64,000 nucleotides of DNA from Pseudomonas schmalbachii (GCF_017589465.1 NZ_JAELYA010000001.1:372001-436000), one strand, 5' to 3'; shown: positions 44,013 to 56,286, numbered from the stretch's first letter. Notes: generated by a model not told the origin, from the sequence alone. Numbers and translations are program-made.

Positions 44013-45071
44013 ATGACCACCTGCATCGGATTCGGCGCCCATGAGGCCCACGGCAAGCTTTCCCCGCTGCGCATCGAGCGCCGCGCCCTGCGCGACGACG
44101 ACGTCGCCATTTCCATCGCCTATTGCGGCGTCTGCCATTCGGACCTGCACTTCGTGCACAACGACTGGAACAGCACCGTGTTCCCCTGCGTGCCCGGCCA
44201 CGAGATCGTCGGCCACGTCACCGCGGTCGGCGCCGGCGTGACCCGCTACAAGGTCGGCGATAGCGTCGCCGTCGGCTGCATGGTCGACAGCTGCCAGCAT
44301 TGCGCACCCTGCGAGGATCACCAGGAACAGTTCTGCGCGGGCATGACGCCGACCTACAACGGCAAGGACCGCCAGACCGGCGACCTGACCTACGGCGGCT
44401 ACTCCGACTCCATCGTGGTGCGCGAGAAGTTCGTCCTGCGCGTGCCGGCCAGCCTGGACCTGCGCTTCGCCTCGCCGCTGCTGTGCGCCGGCATCACCGT
44501 GTGGAACCCGATGCGCCGCTTCGGCATCGGCAAGGGCTCGAAGGTCGCGGTGGTCGGCCTCGGCGGCCTCGGTCACATGGGTGTGAAGCTGGCGGCTGCG
44601 CTGGGTGCCGAAGTCACGGTGATCACCACCTCGCCGGGCAAGGCCGATGACGCCCGCGACCTCGGCGCCCACCACGTGCTGCTGTCCACCGACCCGCAGG
44701 CCATGCAGTCGGCGTTCAATCGCTTCGACTTCATCCTCGACACCATCCCGACCCGGCACAACCTCAACCCCTACCTGATGCTGCTGGGCCGCAACGGCCA
44801 ACTGGTGCTGGTCGGCGCCATCGAACCGCTGGAGCCGATCCACGGCGGCCTGCTGATGCGCAACAACCGCTCCATCGCCGGCTCGCTGTTCGGCGGCCTG
44901 CAGGCGACTCAGGAACTGCTGGACTTCTGCGCCGAGCACAACGTCCTGCCGAGCTGCGAAATGATCGCCATCCAGGACATCAACAGCGCCTTCGAACGCA
45001 TGCAGAAGAACGACGTGAAGTACCGCTTCGTGATCGACATGCAGTCGATCAAGGACGTGCGTATCGACTGA
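44013..45071 (+). CDS. Zinc-dependent alcohol dehydrogenase, YahK/CAD type
   Basis: 352 residues. Catalytic zinc residues in YCGVCHSDLHFVHNDW and GHEIVGHV; structural zinc cysteines CQHCAPCEDHQEQFC; NADP-type Rossmann site VVGLGGLGHMGVKLAAALGA. The family reduces aldehydes to primary alcohols, often with NADPH. A hairpin follows the stop and the transporter gene lies 93 bases downstream. Confidence 0.9.
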   Translation: MTTCIGFGAHEAHGKLSPLRIERRALRDDDVAISIAYCGVCHSDLHFVHNDWNSTVFPCVPGHEIVGHVTAVGAGVTRYKVGDSVAVGCMVDSCQHCAPCEDHQEQFCAGMTPTYNGKDRQTGDLTYGGYSDSIVVREKFVLRVPASLDLRFASPLLCAGITVWNPMRRFGIGKGSKVAVVGLGGLGHMGVKLAAALGAEVTVITTSPGKADDARDLGAHHVLLSTDPQAMQSAFNRFDFILDTIPTRHNLNPYLMLLGRNGQLVLVGAIEPLEPIHGGLLMRNNRSIAGSLFGGLQATQELLDFCAEHNVLPSCEMIAIQDINSAFERMQKNDVKYRFVIDMQSIKDVRID

Positions 45072-45079
45072 AGCATGAG

Positions 45080-45105
45080 GGGCTGCGGCTTTCGGGCCGC
45101 AGCCC
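45080..45105 (+). terminator. Hairpin between alcohol dehydrogenase and transporter genes
   Basis: Nine-bp stem GGGCTGCGG / CCGCAGCCC with an 8-base loop and no T run, so it is more likely an attenuator or a processing or stability element. Confidence 0.5.
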
Positions 45106-45164
45106 GCCGCCCACGGTTCAACCACTACAAGCACAACAATCCGGTTACCCGCAGGACGATTCAC

Positions 45165-46496
45165 ATGAGTTCCACTCCCCAGCAGTACGGCTCCACCGTT
45201 CTCCACGACTCGCCGGCAACGGCAGCGAGTGTCTACCGCAAGGCGGTCTGGCGGCTGATGCCGTTCCTCTTCCTGGCGCTGCTGATCAACGGCATCGACC
45301 GCATCAACATCTCCTTCGCCAAGCTGCGCATGGCCGAGGACATCGCCCTCAGCGACGCCGCCTACGGGCTGGGCGTCGGCGCCTTCTACCTGGCCTACCT
45401 GCTGTTCGAAGTTCCGAGCAACCTGTACATGCAGCGGGTCGGCGCCCGCGCCACCCTGACCCGGATCATGGTGCTGTGGGGTCTGATCACCATGGCCACC
45501 GCCCTCGTCACCACGCCCGGCCAGTTGATCGCCGCGCGCTTTCTGCTCGGCATCGCCGAAGCTGGCTTCTTCCCCGGCGTGATCCTCTACCTGACCTACT
45601 GGTTCCCCTCCGCCCTGCGCGGCCGCATCACGGCGTCCTTCATGATGGCGGCGGTGGTTGCCGGCATGATCTGCGGCCCGCTGTCGGGCACCATCATGGC
45701 CCACCTGGACGGCTGGATCGGTCTGCAGGACTGGCAGGCGCTGTTCATCCTCACCGGCGCGCCGGCCGTGGTGCTCGGCGTGTTCGGCTGGTTCTGGCTG
45801 ACCGACCGGCCGGATCAGGCGGGCTGGCTGAGCGATGCGGAGAAGCAGGCGATCACCACCGATATCGCCGCCGAGCAGAAGTCCCACGGCACCAGCGAGC
45901 GCCTCGTCGATGCATTCCGTGATCCACGCGTCTATATCGCCGGACTGGTGTACTTCTCCATCTACTGCGGCACCAACACCGTCATCTACTGGCTGCCCAC
46001 GCTGATCCGCGGCCTGGGACTGGACGACATCAAGCTGATCGGCCTGGTCTCCGCCTTGCCCTTCACCGCCGCGCTGGCCGGCATGTACCTGCTCGGGCTC
46101 AGCTCGGACAAGCGCCACGAGCGCCGCTGGCACGTAGCCGGTGCCATGCTGGTAAGCGCGGCCTGCTTCGCACTGCTCGGCTTCACCCAGGGGCAACTGG
46201 TGGCTTCGCTGGTGGTCATCGGTATCGCCGCCTCCGCCGGGCTTTCCGCCCTGTCGCTGTTCTGGACCATTCCCCCGGCGTTTCTCACACCGACCCGCGC
46301 GGTGGCCGGCATCGCCATCATCAGCAGCATCGGCAACTTCGCCGGAGTGGTCAGCCAGGGCGCGGTCGGCGCGATCAAGTCGGCCACCGGCAGCCTGTAC
46401 CTGGCCTTCGACATGATCGCCATGGTGCTGGTCGCGGGCGCGCTGCTCCTGCTGATCGCGATTCCCGCCCGTATCCTGCGCTCCGCCAGCCATTGA
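45165..46496 (+). CDS. ACS-family major facilitator transporter
   Basis: 443 residues, about 12 membrane helices. Features of anion:cation symporters: LMPFLFLALLINGIDRINISFAKLRM in helix 1 and RFLLGIAEAGFFPGVILYLTYWFP. Members take up organic acids such as phthalate, tartrate or glucarate. The ATG at 45165 starts just before a polar N-terminus; the open frame continues back to 45075. Confidence 0.88.
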   Translation: MSSTPQQYGSTVLHDSPATAASVYRKAVWRLMPFLFLALLINGIDRINISFAKLRMAEDIALSDAAYGLGVGAFYLAYLLFEVPSNLYMQRVGARATLTRIMVLWGLITMATALVTTPGQLIAARFLLGIAEAGFFPGVILYLTYWFPSALRGRITASFMMAAVVAGMICGPLSGTIMAHLDGWIGLQDWQALFILTGAPAVVLGVFGWFWLTDRPDQAGWLSDAEKQAITTDIAAEQKSHGTSERLVDAFRDPRVYIAGLVYFSIYCGTNTVIYWLPTLIRGLGLDDIKLIGLVSALPFTAALAGMYLLGLSSDKRHERRWHVAGAMLVSAACFALLGFTQGQLVASLVVIGIAASAGLSALSLFWTIPPAFLTPTRAVAGIAIISSIGNFAGVVSQGAVGAIKSATGSLYLAFDMIAMVLVAGALLLLIAIPARILRSASH

Positions 46497-46499
46497 CGA

Positions 46500-46560
46500 A
46501 ATGGCGGGTTGCACCCGCCCTACCCGCCACTCCGGCCGTAGGGCGGGTGAAACCCGCCAT
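46500..46560. repeat. Inverted repeat GGCGGGTTGCACCCGCCCTAC
   Basis: AAATGGCGGGTTGCACCCGC and its inverse CGGGTGAAACCCGCCAT, with GTAGGGCGGG in the middle. It separates the transporter from the ThDP enzyme gene and could fold into a large hairpin. Confidence 0.75.
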
Positions 46561-46579
46561 GCACTTCCAAGGAATCGAC

Positions 46580-48127
46580 ATGAACGACATCAACGGCGCC
46601 GAAAGCCTGGTCAAGACCCTGCTCGCCTGCGGCGTGGACACCTGCTTCGCCAACCCCGGCACCAGCGAGATGCACTTCGTCGCCGCCCTCGACCGCATCC
46701 CCGGCATGCGCTGCGTGCTCGGCCTGTTCGAAGGCGTGGTGACCGGCGCCGCCGACGGCTACGCGCGCATCGCCGGCAAACCCGCCGCCACCCTGCTGCA
46801 CTGCGGCCCGGGCCTCGCCAATGGCCTGGCCAACCTGCACAACGCACGCCGGGGCAATACGCCGATCGTCAACATCGTCGGCGACCAGGCAACCTACCAC
46901 CGTCCGTACGACGCGCCGCTGACCGCCGATACCGAAGGCTGGGCGCGGCCGGTATCGGTATGGACCCGCACCGCCACCAGCTCCGCCAGCGTCGGCACTG
47001 CCGCGGCGGCCGCCGTGCAGGCCGCCTGCGCGGCGCCGGGCGGAATCGCCAGCCTGATCCTGCCCTCCGACGTGTGCTGGGATGCCGGTGGCGTGGTGGC
47101 CGCACCGCTGGCGCCGACTCCCACGCCCAAAGTCGCGCCGGATGCCGTGTCGAAAGCCGCCCGCGTGCTGCGCTCCGGCCAGCCGACCCTGCTGCTGCTC
47201 GCCGATAGCGCGCTGGAGCAGGCAGCGCTCGCCGACGCCTACCGGATTTCCGCCGCCACCGACGCACAACTGCTCTCCGTCGTCTTCAACGCCCGCGTCT
47301 CGCGCGGTCGTGGGCGCTTCTCCATCGAACGCATGCCCTACTTCGGCGACGCGGCGCGCGCCCGTCTGGCCGGCATCGCCAACATCATCCTGGTCGGGGC
47401 ACCGTCACCGGCTAACTTCTTCGCCTACCCCGGCAAGTCGTCGCTGCCCTATCCGGACGATGCGGTGATCCATGTGCTGGCCCGTCCCGAGGAAGACCTC
47501 GCCGATGCGCTGGCACGTCTGGCCGATGAACTGGGTGCACCGGTCGTGGAGCCGCCGCGATTCGACGGCGAACTCCAGCCGGGCAGCGGCCCGCTGACCT
47601 CCGAATCCGTTGCCCGTTCGCTCGCGGCCCTGATGCCCGACGACGCCATCGTGGTCGATGAGTCCGCCACCTTCGGCCGCGCCTTTTATCCGGGAACCGT
47701 CCACGCGGCGCCACACGACTGGCTGCAGAACACCGGCGGCGCCATCGGCGCGGGCCTGCCGATGGCCCTCGGCGCGGCGGTGGCGGCCCCCGACAGGCGC
47801 GTGGTCGCGCTGCAGGCCGACGGCTCCGGCATGTACACCCCGCAGGCGCTCTGGTCGATGGCCCGCGAACGCCTCGACGTGACCGTGGTGATCCTGGCCA
47901 ACCGCAAGTACGCGATCCTCCAGCACGAACTGGCCAGCGTCGGCGCCAGTGCGGGCAAGACCGCCATGGACATGCTCGACATCGGCAACCCGGACCTCGA
48001 CTGGGTGCGGCTGGCCGAAGGCATGGGCATGCAAGCCGCCCGCGCCGGGAGCACGGATCGTTTCAACGAGCTGTTCGCCATGGCCAACGCATGCCCGGGA
48101 CCGTTCCTGATCGAACTGGCGATCTGA
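46580..48127 (+). CDS. Thiamine diphosphate enzyme, acetolactate synthase-like
   Basis: 515 residues. ThDP-binding half at the N-terminus (CFANPGTSEMHFVAAL; FEGVVTGAADGYARIAGKPAATLLHCGPG with the activating glutamate) and pyrophosphate motif at the C-terminus (ADGSGMYTPQALWSMARERLDVTVVILANRKYAIL; ADG in place of GDG). No regulatory-subunit gene follows, so biosynthetic acetolactate synthase is unlikely; a decarboxylase or lyase of a catabolic path fits better. The ATG at 46580 follows AAGGA. Confidence 0.85.
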   Translation: MNDINGAESLVKTLLACGVDTCFANPGTSEMHFVAALDRIPGMRCVLGLFEGVVTGAADGYARIAGKPAATLLHCGPGLANGLANLHNARRGNTPIVNIVGDQATYHRPYDAPLTADTEGWARPVSVWTRTATSSASVGTAAAAAVQAACAAPGGIASLILPSDVCWDAGGVVAAPLAPTPTPKVAPDAVSKAARVLRSGQPTLLLLADSALEQAALADAYRISAATDAQLLSVVFNARVSRGRGRFSIERMPYFGDAARARLAGIANIILVGAPSPANFFAYPGKSSLPYPDDAVIHVLARPEEDLADALARLADELGAPVVEPPRFDGELQPGSGPLTSESVARSLAALMPDDAIVVDESATFGRAFYPGTVHAAPHDWLQNTGGAIGAGLPMALGAAVAAPDRRVVALQADGSGMYTPQALWSMARERLDVTVVILANRKYAILQHELASVGASAGKTAMDMLDIGNPDLDWVRLAEGMGMQAARAGSTDRFNELFAMANACPGPFLIELAI

Positions 48128-48149
48128 ACGGGCCACGCCGATGCCCACC

Positions 48150-48223
48150 GTAGGTTGGCGCTGAGCAACGCGAAGCCCAACATCGCCATCGTTGGGCTTC
48201 ACTGCGTTCAGCACTAACCTACG
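48150..48223. repeat. GTAGGTTGGCGCTGAGC inverted repeat, copy 3
   Basis: Same 74-bp element as 26681-26754 with one base changed near its end; placed between two convergent genes. Confidence 0.92.
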
Positions 48224-48225
48224 CG

Positions 48226-48666
<441 letters not shown>

Positions 48667-48694
48667 CGGGATGTTTCCTCTTGTCGATGCTGGT

Positions 48695-49597
48695 TCAGCC
48701 GCGCAGCGCGGCCACTAGGTTGGCGCGCACTTCAGGCTTGCCGGCGAACGGATCGCCCGGCGTGCCTGCGCGAAGCACGGCGTCGAAGCGGTCCTTCACC
48801 AGCGGCATGGCCTGGGGGTGCGAGAAGATGTAGAAGTCGCCATCGCGGATGCCATCGAAGGTCATTTGGGCGATCTCCGCGGCGCTGACCTTGCCGGCGC
48901 CCGTGGAGCGCTCGGACATCGCCTGAGCGATCAGCTGCGAGCGCGTCGGCGCCGTGGCATTGCCCAGTTCCGACGGGCGATTGCGGCTGGACTGGCTGAA
49001 GCCGGTCGGCACGAAGAACGGGCACAGCACCGAGCAGTGCACCTGCTCGCTGACCAGCCCCAGGTCCTGGTAAAGCGTCTCGCTGAGCGACACCACCGCG
49101 TGCTTGGTCATGCTGTACACGCCCATCGCCGGGGCGTTGACCAGCCCGGCCATGGATGCGGTGTTGACGATATGCCCCTGGTAATCCGGGTCCTGCTCGG
49201 CGGCGGCCAGCATCAGCGGAGTGAAGATGCGTATGCCGTGGATGACGCTGCGCAGGTTCACACCGAGCACCCAGTCCCAGTCCTGCTCGGTGTTCTCCCA
49301 GATCAGCCCGCCGGCGCCGACACCGGCGTTGTTGAACAGCAGGTGGACAATGCCGAAGCGCGCTATGGCCGCGTCGGCGAGCGCCTGAATCTGTTCGGAA
49401 CGGGAAACGTCGGTGCGCAGGCCGATCACCTCGACACCCTGCCCTGCCAGCTCGCTGACGGTGGCGTCCAGCGCATCCTGCTGGATATCCGCCAGCACCA
49501 GCTTCATGCCGAGCGACGCGCCGATCCGGGCGAACTCCTTGCCGAAGCCGGAGGCGGCGCCCGTGATGACCGCGACGCGGCCGTTGAATTCTTTCAT
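48695..49597 (-). CDS. Short-chain dehydrogenase/reductase
   Basis: 300 residues, classical SDR: TGAASGFG cofactor motif near the start, NNAG, NTASMAG with the catalytic serine, and YSMTK. The aspartate after beta-2 (LVLADIQQ) points to NAD(H). The C-terminal extension (about 240-300) is longer than usual. Substrate unknown; likely works with the HisD-like dehydrogenase 53 bases upstream. Confidence 0.9.
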   Translation of the reverse strand: MKEFNGRVAVITGAASGFGKEFARIGASLGMKLVLADIQQDALDATVSELAGQGVEVIGLRTDVSRSEQIQALADAAIARFGIVHLLFNNAGVGAGGLIWENTEQDWDWVLGVNLRSVIHGIRIFTPLMLAAAEQDPDYQGHIVNTASMAGLVNAPAMGVYSMTKHAVVSLSETLYQDLGLVSEQVHCSVLCPFFVPTGFSQSSRNRPSELGNATAPTRSQLIAQAMSERSTGAGKVSAAEIAQMTFDGIRDGDFYIFSHPQAMPLVKDRFDAVLRAGTPGDPFAGKPEVRANLVAALRG

Positions 49598-49650
49598 GGG
49601 AACTCCTCAAAGGGTCGCCGGACGCCGAAGCCGTCCGGCGAGACATTGGT

Positions 49651-50940
49651 TCACGCCTCGGCCTTGGCCTTGTAGCGACGCACGCGGATATCCGCCTGCT
49701 CCTTGTGCCCGGACATGTGCTCGTAGCCGCACAGGCGCGAGCAGTACTCGCCCACCATCACGCTCGCCTCGTCGGTCAGCACGCGCTGGTAGGTGTGGGT
49801 CTTGATGAACTTGCCGACCCACAGCCCGCCGGTGTAGCGGCCGGCGCCCATGGTCGGCAGCGTGTGGTTGGTGCCGATCACCTTGTCGCCGTAGCTGACG
49901 TTGGTGCGCTGGCCGAGGAACAGCGCGCCGTAGCGGGTCATGCGGTCGTGGTACCAGGCCGGGTCCTTCGTCATCACCTGCACGTGCTCGGAACACAGGC
50001 GCTCGGCGACTTCCAGGGCTTCTTGGTCGCTGTCGCACAGGTAGATTTCGCCGAAATCACGCCAGGCGACGCTGGCCACCGGCGCGGTATCCAGCCGCGA
50101 CAGCACCAGCTCGATGGCGGCCGGCAGTTCCTCGGCGATCTTCCGGCTGGTGGTCACGCAGTAGGCCGGCGAGGTCGGACCGTGCTCGGCCTGGCCGAGC
50201 AGGTCGACGGCGACCAGTTCGGCGTCCACCGTGTCGTCGCAGATCACCATGGTTTCGGTGGGGCCGGCGAACAGGTCGATGCCGACGCGGCCGAACAGCT
50301 GGCGCTTGGCCTCGGCCACGTAGGCGTTGCCGGGGCCGACGATCATGTCGACGCCGGCGATGCTCTCGGTGCCGATGGCCATCGCCGCCACCGCCTGCAC
50401 GCCGCCGAGGCAGTAGATCTCGTCGGCGCCGGCCAGGTGCATGGCCGCCACGATCTCGGGGCACGGCTGGCCTTCGAACGGCGGCGCGCTGGCGATCACG
50501 CGCTTGACGCCGGCCACCTTGGCGGTGAGCACGCTCATGTGCGCGCTGGCGATCAGCGGGTACTTGCCGCCGGGGATGTAGCAACCGACCGAGTTGACCG
50601 GAATGTTGCGATGGCCGAGGACCACGCCCGGCAGGGTTTCGACTTCAACATCGTGCATCGAGTCCTTCTGCACCTGGGCAAAGTTACGGATCTGCGCCTG
50701 GGCGAAGCGGATGTCGTCGAGGGTCTGCTGCGGCAGGCTGGCGATGCAGGCGTCGATCTGCTGCTGGCTGAGGCGGAAGCTCTCCGGCGCCCAGTTGTCG
50801 AACTTCCCGGAGTACTCGCGTACCGCCGCGTCACCGCGCTGTTCGATGTCGGCGAGGATGCCTTCGACGGTGCTGCGCACCTGCGCCTGGTTGCTGGCCT
50901 TGGCCTGGGCCGACTGGCCCTTCTTGAGGTGTTGGATCAT
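49651..50940 (-). CDS. Histidinol dehydrogenase-like zinc dehydrogenase
   Basis: 429 residues of the HisD superfamily ([81 protein letters not shown]). It stands next to an SDR and a LacI regulator, with no his genes, so it is probably a catabolic paralogue that oxidises an alcohol to an acid in two steps, like the sulfopropanediol dehydrogenase HpsN. The substrate cannot be read from the sequence. Confidence 0.85.
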   Translation of the reverse strand: MIQHLKKGQSAQAKASNQAQVRSTVEGILADIEQRGDAAVREYSGKFDNWAPESFRLSQQQIDACIASLPQQTLDDIRFAQAQIRNFAQVQKDSMHDVEVETLPGVVLGHRNIPVNSVGCYIPGGKYPLIASAHMSVLTAKVAGVKRVIASAPPFEGQPCPEIVAAMHLAGADEIYCLGGVQAVAAMAIGTESIAGVDMIVGPGNAYVAEAKRQLFGRVGIDLFAGPTETMVICDDTVDAELVAVDLLGQAEHGPTSPAYCVTTSRKIAEELPAAIELVLSRLDTAPVASVAWRDFGEIYLCDSDQEALEVAERLCSEHVQVMTKDPAWYHDRMTRYGALFLGQRTNVSYGDKVIGTNHTLPTMGAGRYTGGLWVGKFIKTHTYQRVLTDEASVMVGEYCSRLCGYEHMSGHKEQADIRVRRYKAKAEA

Positions 50941-51041
50941 GGGAGCTTCCTGAATGCCGCGTCAGGCGGCGTGAGGGATGACGACTGGCGGCCGGAAGAC
51001 CGTCAGGGCGGGTGAATGCTCTGGTTTTCGGTGCGGCGAAC

Positions 51042-52076
51042 CTAGGCGGACGAGCGCAACACGAGGCGCCCCGGCAGCTCGCGCAGCGCTTCGGCGACGC
51101 TGCCACCCGGGCGCCCTTCGTCGAGCAGGCGGATGGCGCAATCGATCATCTCACTCACCGGCTGGTGCACCGTGGTCAGGCCGTTCTCCGGGTAGGCGGC
51201 GTCGCGGATGTCGTCGAAGCCGACCACGGCCACGTCCTGCGGAACGCGCAGATGCGTGTTCATGCGCAGATGGCTGAGCACGCCGAGGGCCATCACGTCA
51301 TTGGCGCAGAACACCGCATCGACGGCGGGCTGGCCGGCGGCGAACAGCCGGGCCGCCGCGGCCCGTCCGCCTTCGTAGGTGTATCCGCCCTGCACGCAGG
51401 CAACCAGGCGCTGGCCGTGCATGGCGAGACCGTGTTCGAAACCGCGCAGGCGGTCGGCGGTGGTGGAGACGCTCGGGTCGCCAGAAACGAAGGCGCAGGC
51501 GCGGCGATTCGTCCCCACCAGGTACTCGGCCACCACCGTGCCCATGCGCTGGTTGTCGCAGCACACCGACCAGACCGTCGGGTCCTCGACGCGGCGGTTC
51601 ACGAACACCAGCGGCACGCCCTGGCGTCCACACAGTTCCGACATGTGCGAGGACAGCCGCGCCGCCGTCACCACGACGGCATCGACCTGGTATTGCAACA
51701 GCTGCGGCATCAGCTCATCCGCATCGCCACCCGGCGGCACCACGAAGAGCAGCAGCTGCCGGCCGGTGCGCCGCAGTTGCAGGGAGAACTCTTCGAGGGC
51801 CGCGGGATAGAAAGGGTTGCCCATGTCGCCCATCACCAGCGCCACGATGCCGGTCTTGCGCTGGTTCAGCGAGCGCGCGATGGCGTTGGGGCGATACCCC
51901 ATCTCGTCGGCCATGGCGACGATGCGCTGGCGCAGTTCGGCGGAGATGCGCGATTGCTTGTCGAAGGCGCGAGTGACGGTGGATGTGGCCACGCCGAGGC
52001 GTTCGGCGAGGTCCCTGGCGGTGACCCGCACGGCACGCTGGGCTGGTGAATCCGGAGGTGTGCTATTGCGCTTCAT
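51042..52076 (-). CDS. LacI-family transcriptional regulator
   Basis: 344 residues. DNA-binding part at the N-terminus (VTARDLAERLGVATSTVTRAFDKQSRISAELRQRIVAMADEMGYRPNAIARSL) and the two-lobe effector domain (VALVMGDMGNPFYPAALEEF; DAVFCANDVMALGVL; VAVVGFDDIRDAAY). Transcribed in the same direction as the HisD-like, SDR and thioesterase genes, which it probably controls. A 16-base palindrome precedes it. Confidence 0.92.
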   Translation of the reverse strand: MKRNSTPPDSPAQRAVRVTARDLAERLGVATSTVTRAFDKQSRISAELRQRIVAMADEMGYRPNAIARSLNQRKTGIVALVMGDMGNPFYPAALEEFSLQLRRTGRQLLLFVVPPGGDADELMPQLLQYQVDAVVVTAARLSSHMSELCGRQGVPLVFVNRRVEDPTVWSVCCDNQRMGTVVAEYLVGTNRRACAFVSGDPSVSTTADRLRGFEHGLAMHGQRLVACVQGGYTYEGGRAAAARLFAAGQPAVDAVFCANDVMALGVLSHLRMNTHLRVPQDVAVVGFDDIRDAAYPENGLTTVHQPVSEMIDCAIRLLDEGRPGGSVAEALRELPGRLVLRSSA

Positions 52077-52095
52077 AGGGCTATTCCGGCCGTTC

Positions 52096-52111
52096 GTGCA
52101 CACGTGTGCAC
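52096..52111. promoter_or_regulatory. 16-base palindrome, probable LacI-family operator
   Basis: GTGCACACGTGTGCAC is perfectly symmetrical, with a central CG as in LacI-family operators. It lies 20 bases before the LacI gene start and about 250 bases before the divergent fadB-like gene, so autoregulation is likely. Confidence 0.72.
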
Positions 52112-52361
52112 AGATGGCCTGAATGCTATCCGCGCCTTTCAGGGCGGCGCACCCGCTCGAATCGAGGGGGGATCGCTGCAAGAGCATCGCGCGCTCCTCG
52201 GGAGCAGCTTGCCCGCATATAGAGAAGCCCCCCCGATCCCCCCATCCCAAACGGGGGGATTCGATGCAGACGCATTCCTGATTCACTGCAAACGTCCGAC
52301 CGGCAGCTCGCCCGAACCCACGGCGCCCTGCCTTGTTCCGCAACACCAGGAGACGCCCGCC

Positions 52362-54368
<2,007 letters not shown>

Positions 54369-54778
54369 TCGCCACAACTACCTCGGAACGGAGTTTTTTT
54401 GCCTGTGCGGACTTCCGTAGGATGGGTTGAGCGCAGCGATACCCATGGGGCGCCCAAATGATGGGTATCGCAAGCTCAACCCATCCTACGTGTCGGCCTG
54501 CGCTGCGGCATGCCCCCGATGCAATGGTGGAAATGCTTCGCGATTTCCACCCTACGCCGGACTCCGATATATGCTGCGTGGCACCTTGTAGGAGCAACTG
54601 TCTTGCGACCGAGGGTGCTTTTTGTAGGAGCGAGCTCTGCTCGCGAAGCTTTTATGTCGCCGGTGTTCGCGAGCAGAGCTCGCTCCTACAGGAACTCGCG
54701 CCGCGGCTGACCGTAGGCGGGCCATGCCCGCGAATCGCACGCATGGCGTGCTCCTGCAGGCAGCGCCAAATCCACAAT
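54369..54778. other. Repeat-filled region between convergent genes
   Basis: No gene. Contains GTAGGATGGGTTGAGCGCAG / CAACCCATCCTACG (54417-54490), a GTGGAAATGC / TTTCCACCCTACG hairpin (about 54525-54557), the GAGCTCTGCTCG inverted repeat (54624-54689) and a degenerate GTAGG...CTCCTGC palindrome (54713-54757). Confidence 0.75.
54624..54689. repeat. GAGCTCTGCTCGCGAA inverted repeat, copy 3
   Basis: Same element as 15445-15510 and 43594-43660. Confidence 0.92.
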
Positions 54779-54815
54779 AAAAAAAGCAGCGGTCTTGAAA
54801 ACCGCTGCTTTTTTT
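54779..54815. terminator. Bidirectional terminator
   Basis: GCAGCGGT / ACCGCTGC stem with a 7-base loop, A7 before and T7 after. It ends transcripts from both sides: the fadB-like gene (plus) and the LuxC-like gene (minus). Confidence 0.93.
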
Positions 54816-54825
54816 CACCACTTCC

Positions 54826-56283
54826 TCAGATCGAAGGACGCAGCCACGGTGCCGGGGTGGTTTCCGGTGAGCCGATCTGGTTGGAGATCCACTTGCCCAT
54901 GCGGCGCATCGGTTCGATGGAATCCTGCGGGGCGGCGAATTTCATCGCGGCGGCGTAGCCCAGCGAGACGATGCGCTGCGCGCCGTACAGCGGCAGGATG
55001 TCCTTCAGCTCGTCCTTGACGCTTTCCGGGTACACGCCCACGGTCTGGGTGTAGGAGTCCACCGCGGCCATCATCTCGTCGAGGGAATCCACCGGCACCA
55101 GGTTGGCGGTGCGGTCGTCGAGCATGGTGGAGAAGGACACCGCCTCGGGAATCTGCGAGCAGATGATCGCGCCTTCGCCGTCCTTGCCGCCGATGACCTT
55201 GTACCACTCGTCATCCAGGCGCAGCGCGTCCACTTCCGCCTTGAGTCGCGGCTCGTAGCGCTTGGGTTTGGTGGACAGGGTGTTGGGCAGGTTCAGCATG
55301 GCGTCGTAGACATAGCCGCCGAAGACGTTCAGCCGCTCCAGGCCTTCCTCGTCGGTGCCGGACTGCACGTAGATGGTGCGGGCGCAGACGCAGCCCTTCT
55401 GGTTGATCGCGCCGATATCGGCCGCCACACGTACGGCCGCTTCGCGCATGGTCTCTTCGCTGTCGAAGGTGCCCTTGCCGATGATGCTGGCGCTGCGCTT
55501 CGGATCGAGGGAGATCAGTTCCAGGCCCGGCTGGATGTACTGGGTGACGTGCTTCATCGACGCGAAGCCGCCCCACGCGACGATCTTCTCCAGGTTCTGC
55601 GGCTGATACAGACGCTGTTCGAAGGCCTGGTCGCCACCTTTCCAGTAGGCGACGGTCAGGTGTTTGGTCAGCGGATGATCCGGCGCCATGTCGATCATGG
55701 TGCGGGCGATGGCCAGGGCGGTGAACGGGTCGTTGGATGGCGCCTTGATGATGGCGTCGCTGCGCAGGACCATGTTGCGGATGATGGTCCACAGCGACAG
55801 GGACACCGCGTTGCCGGCGACGATGTGCAGGGTGCGCGCCCCGAAGCAGCGCACTTCCAGCTCGGTGCCGTCGAGCAGCGTCTGCTTGACCCAACCTTCC
55901 AGGTAATTGACGCCAACCGTGGTTTCCACCATCTCGGTGATGAACTCGCGGGTCAGCATGTTCTGCAGGCCCATGTAGGAGGCCCGGACGATGGTCGGGG
56001 TGGTCGGCGCGGTCAGGTAGGACAGCTCGCACGCTTCCTGCAGGTAGGGGTTCTTGCTGAACTCCAGGCGCTTACCGAGCTCGACGCAGTAATCGAGGAT
56101 GTCGTCGAAGCTGAGGCTGTACAGGTCGGCCAGCTTCGCCGGATTACCCAGCGGCAGCTTGTCGATGTACTTGTGCGCATCCGGGGTCATGAAGGTCAGG
56201 TCGCCGCCACGGCCGCCCACTTCGATCAGGTTGTCGGTGATCACTTCGCCGCGAATGATCAGCGGTGCGATGGGATGGGTCAT
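54826..56283 (-). CDS. LuxC-like acyl-CoA reductase
   Basis: 485 residues of the LuxC family, which reduces a fatty acyl thioester to an aldehyde with NADPH. Visible: GARTLHIVAGNAVSLSLWTIIRNMVLRSDAIIKAPSNDPFTALAIARTM (cofactor region, about 148-195) and the cysteine region GCVCARTIYVQSG with candidate catalytic Cys298 or Cys300. No luciferase luxAB genes are near, so the aldehyde is a metabolic intermediate. Follows the LuxE-like gene with a 3-base gap. Confidence 0.9.
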   Translation of the reverse strand: MTHPIAPLIIRGEVITDNLIEVGGRGGDLTFMTPDAHKYIDKLPLGNPAKLADLYSLSFDDILDYCVELGKRLEFSKNPYLQEACELSYLTAPTTPTIVRASYMGLQNMLTREFITEMVETTVGVNYLEGWVKQTLLDGTELEVRCFGARTLHIVAGNAVSLSLWTIIRNMVLRSDAIIKAPSNDPFTALAIARTMIDMAPDHPLTKHLTVAYWKGGDQAFEQRLYQPQNLEKIVAWGGFASMKHVTQYIQPGLELISLDPKRSASIIGKGTFDSEETMREAAVRVAADIGAINQKGCVCARTIYVQSGTDEEGLERLNVFGGYVYDAMLNLPNTLSTKPKRYEPRLKAEVDALRLDDEWYKVIGGKDGEGAIICSQIPEAVSFSTMLDDRTANLVPVDSLDEMMAAVDSYTQTVGVYPESVKDELKDILPLYGAQRIVSLGYAAAMKFAAPQDSIEPMRRMGKWISNQIGSPETTPAPWLRPSI

Positions 56284-56286
56284 GAC

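Noticed and set aside
43797-46514. 905-residue minus-strand frame across the alcohol dehydrogenase and transporter
   Set aside because: Antisense shadow covering two genes and their gap.
46580-48127. Branched-chain amino acid biosynthesis (ilvB/ilvI)
   Set aside because: No small regulatory subunit gene and no ilvC nearby; the chain is shorter and the pyrophosphate motif has ADG.
49651-50940. Histidine biosynthesis gene hisD
   Set aside because: No other his gene is near; context with SDR, thioesterase and LacI points to catabolism.
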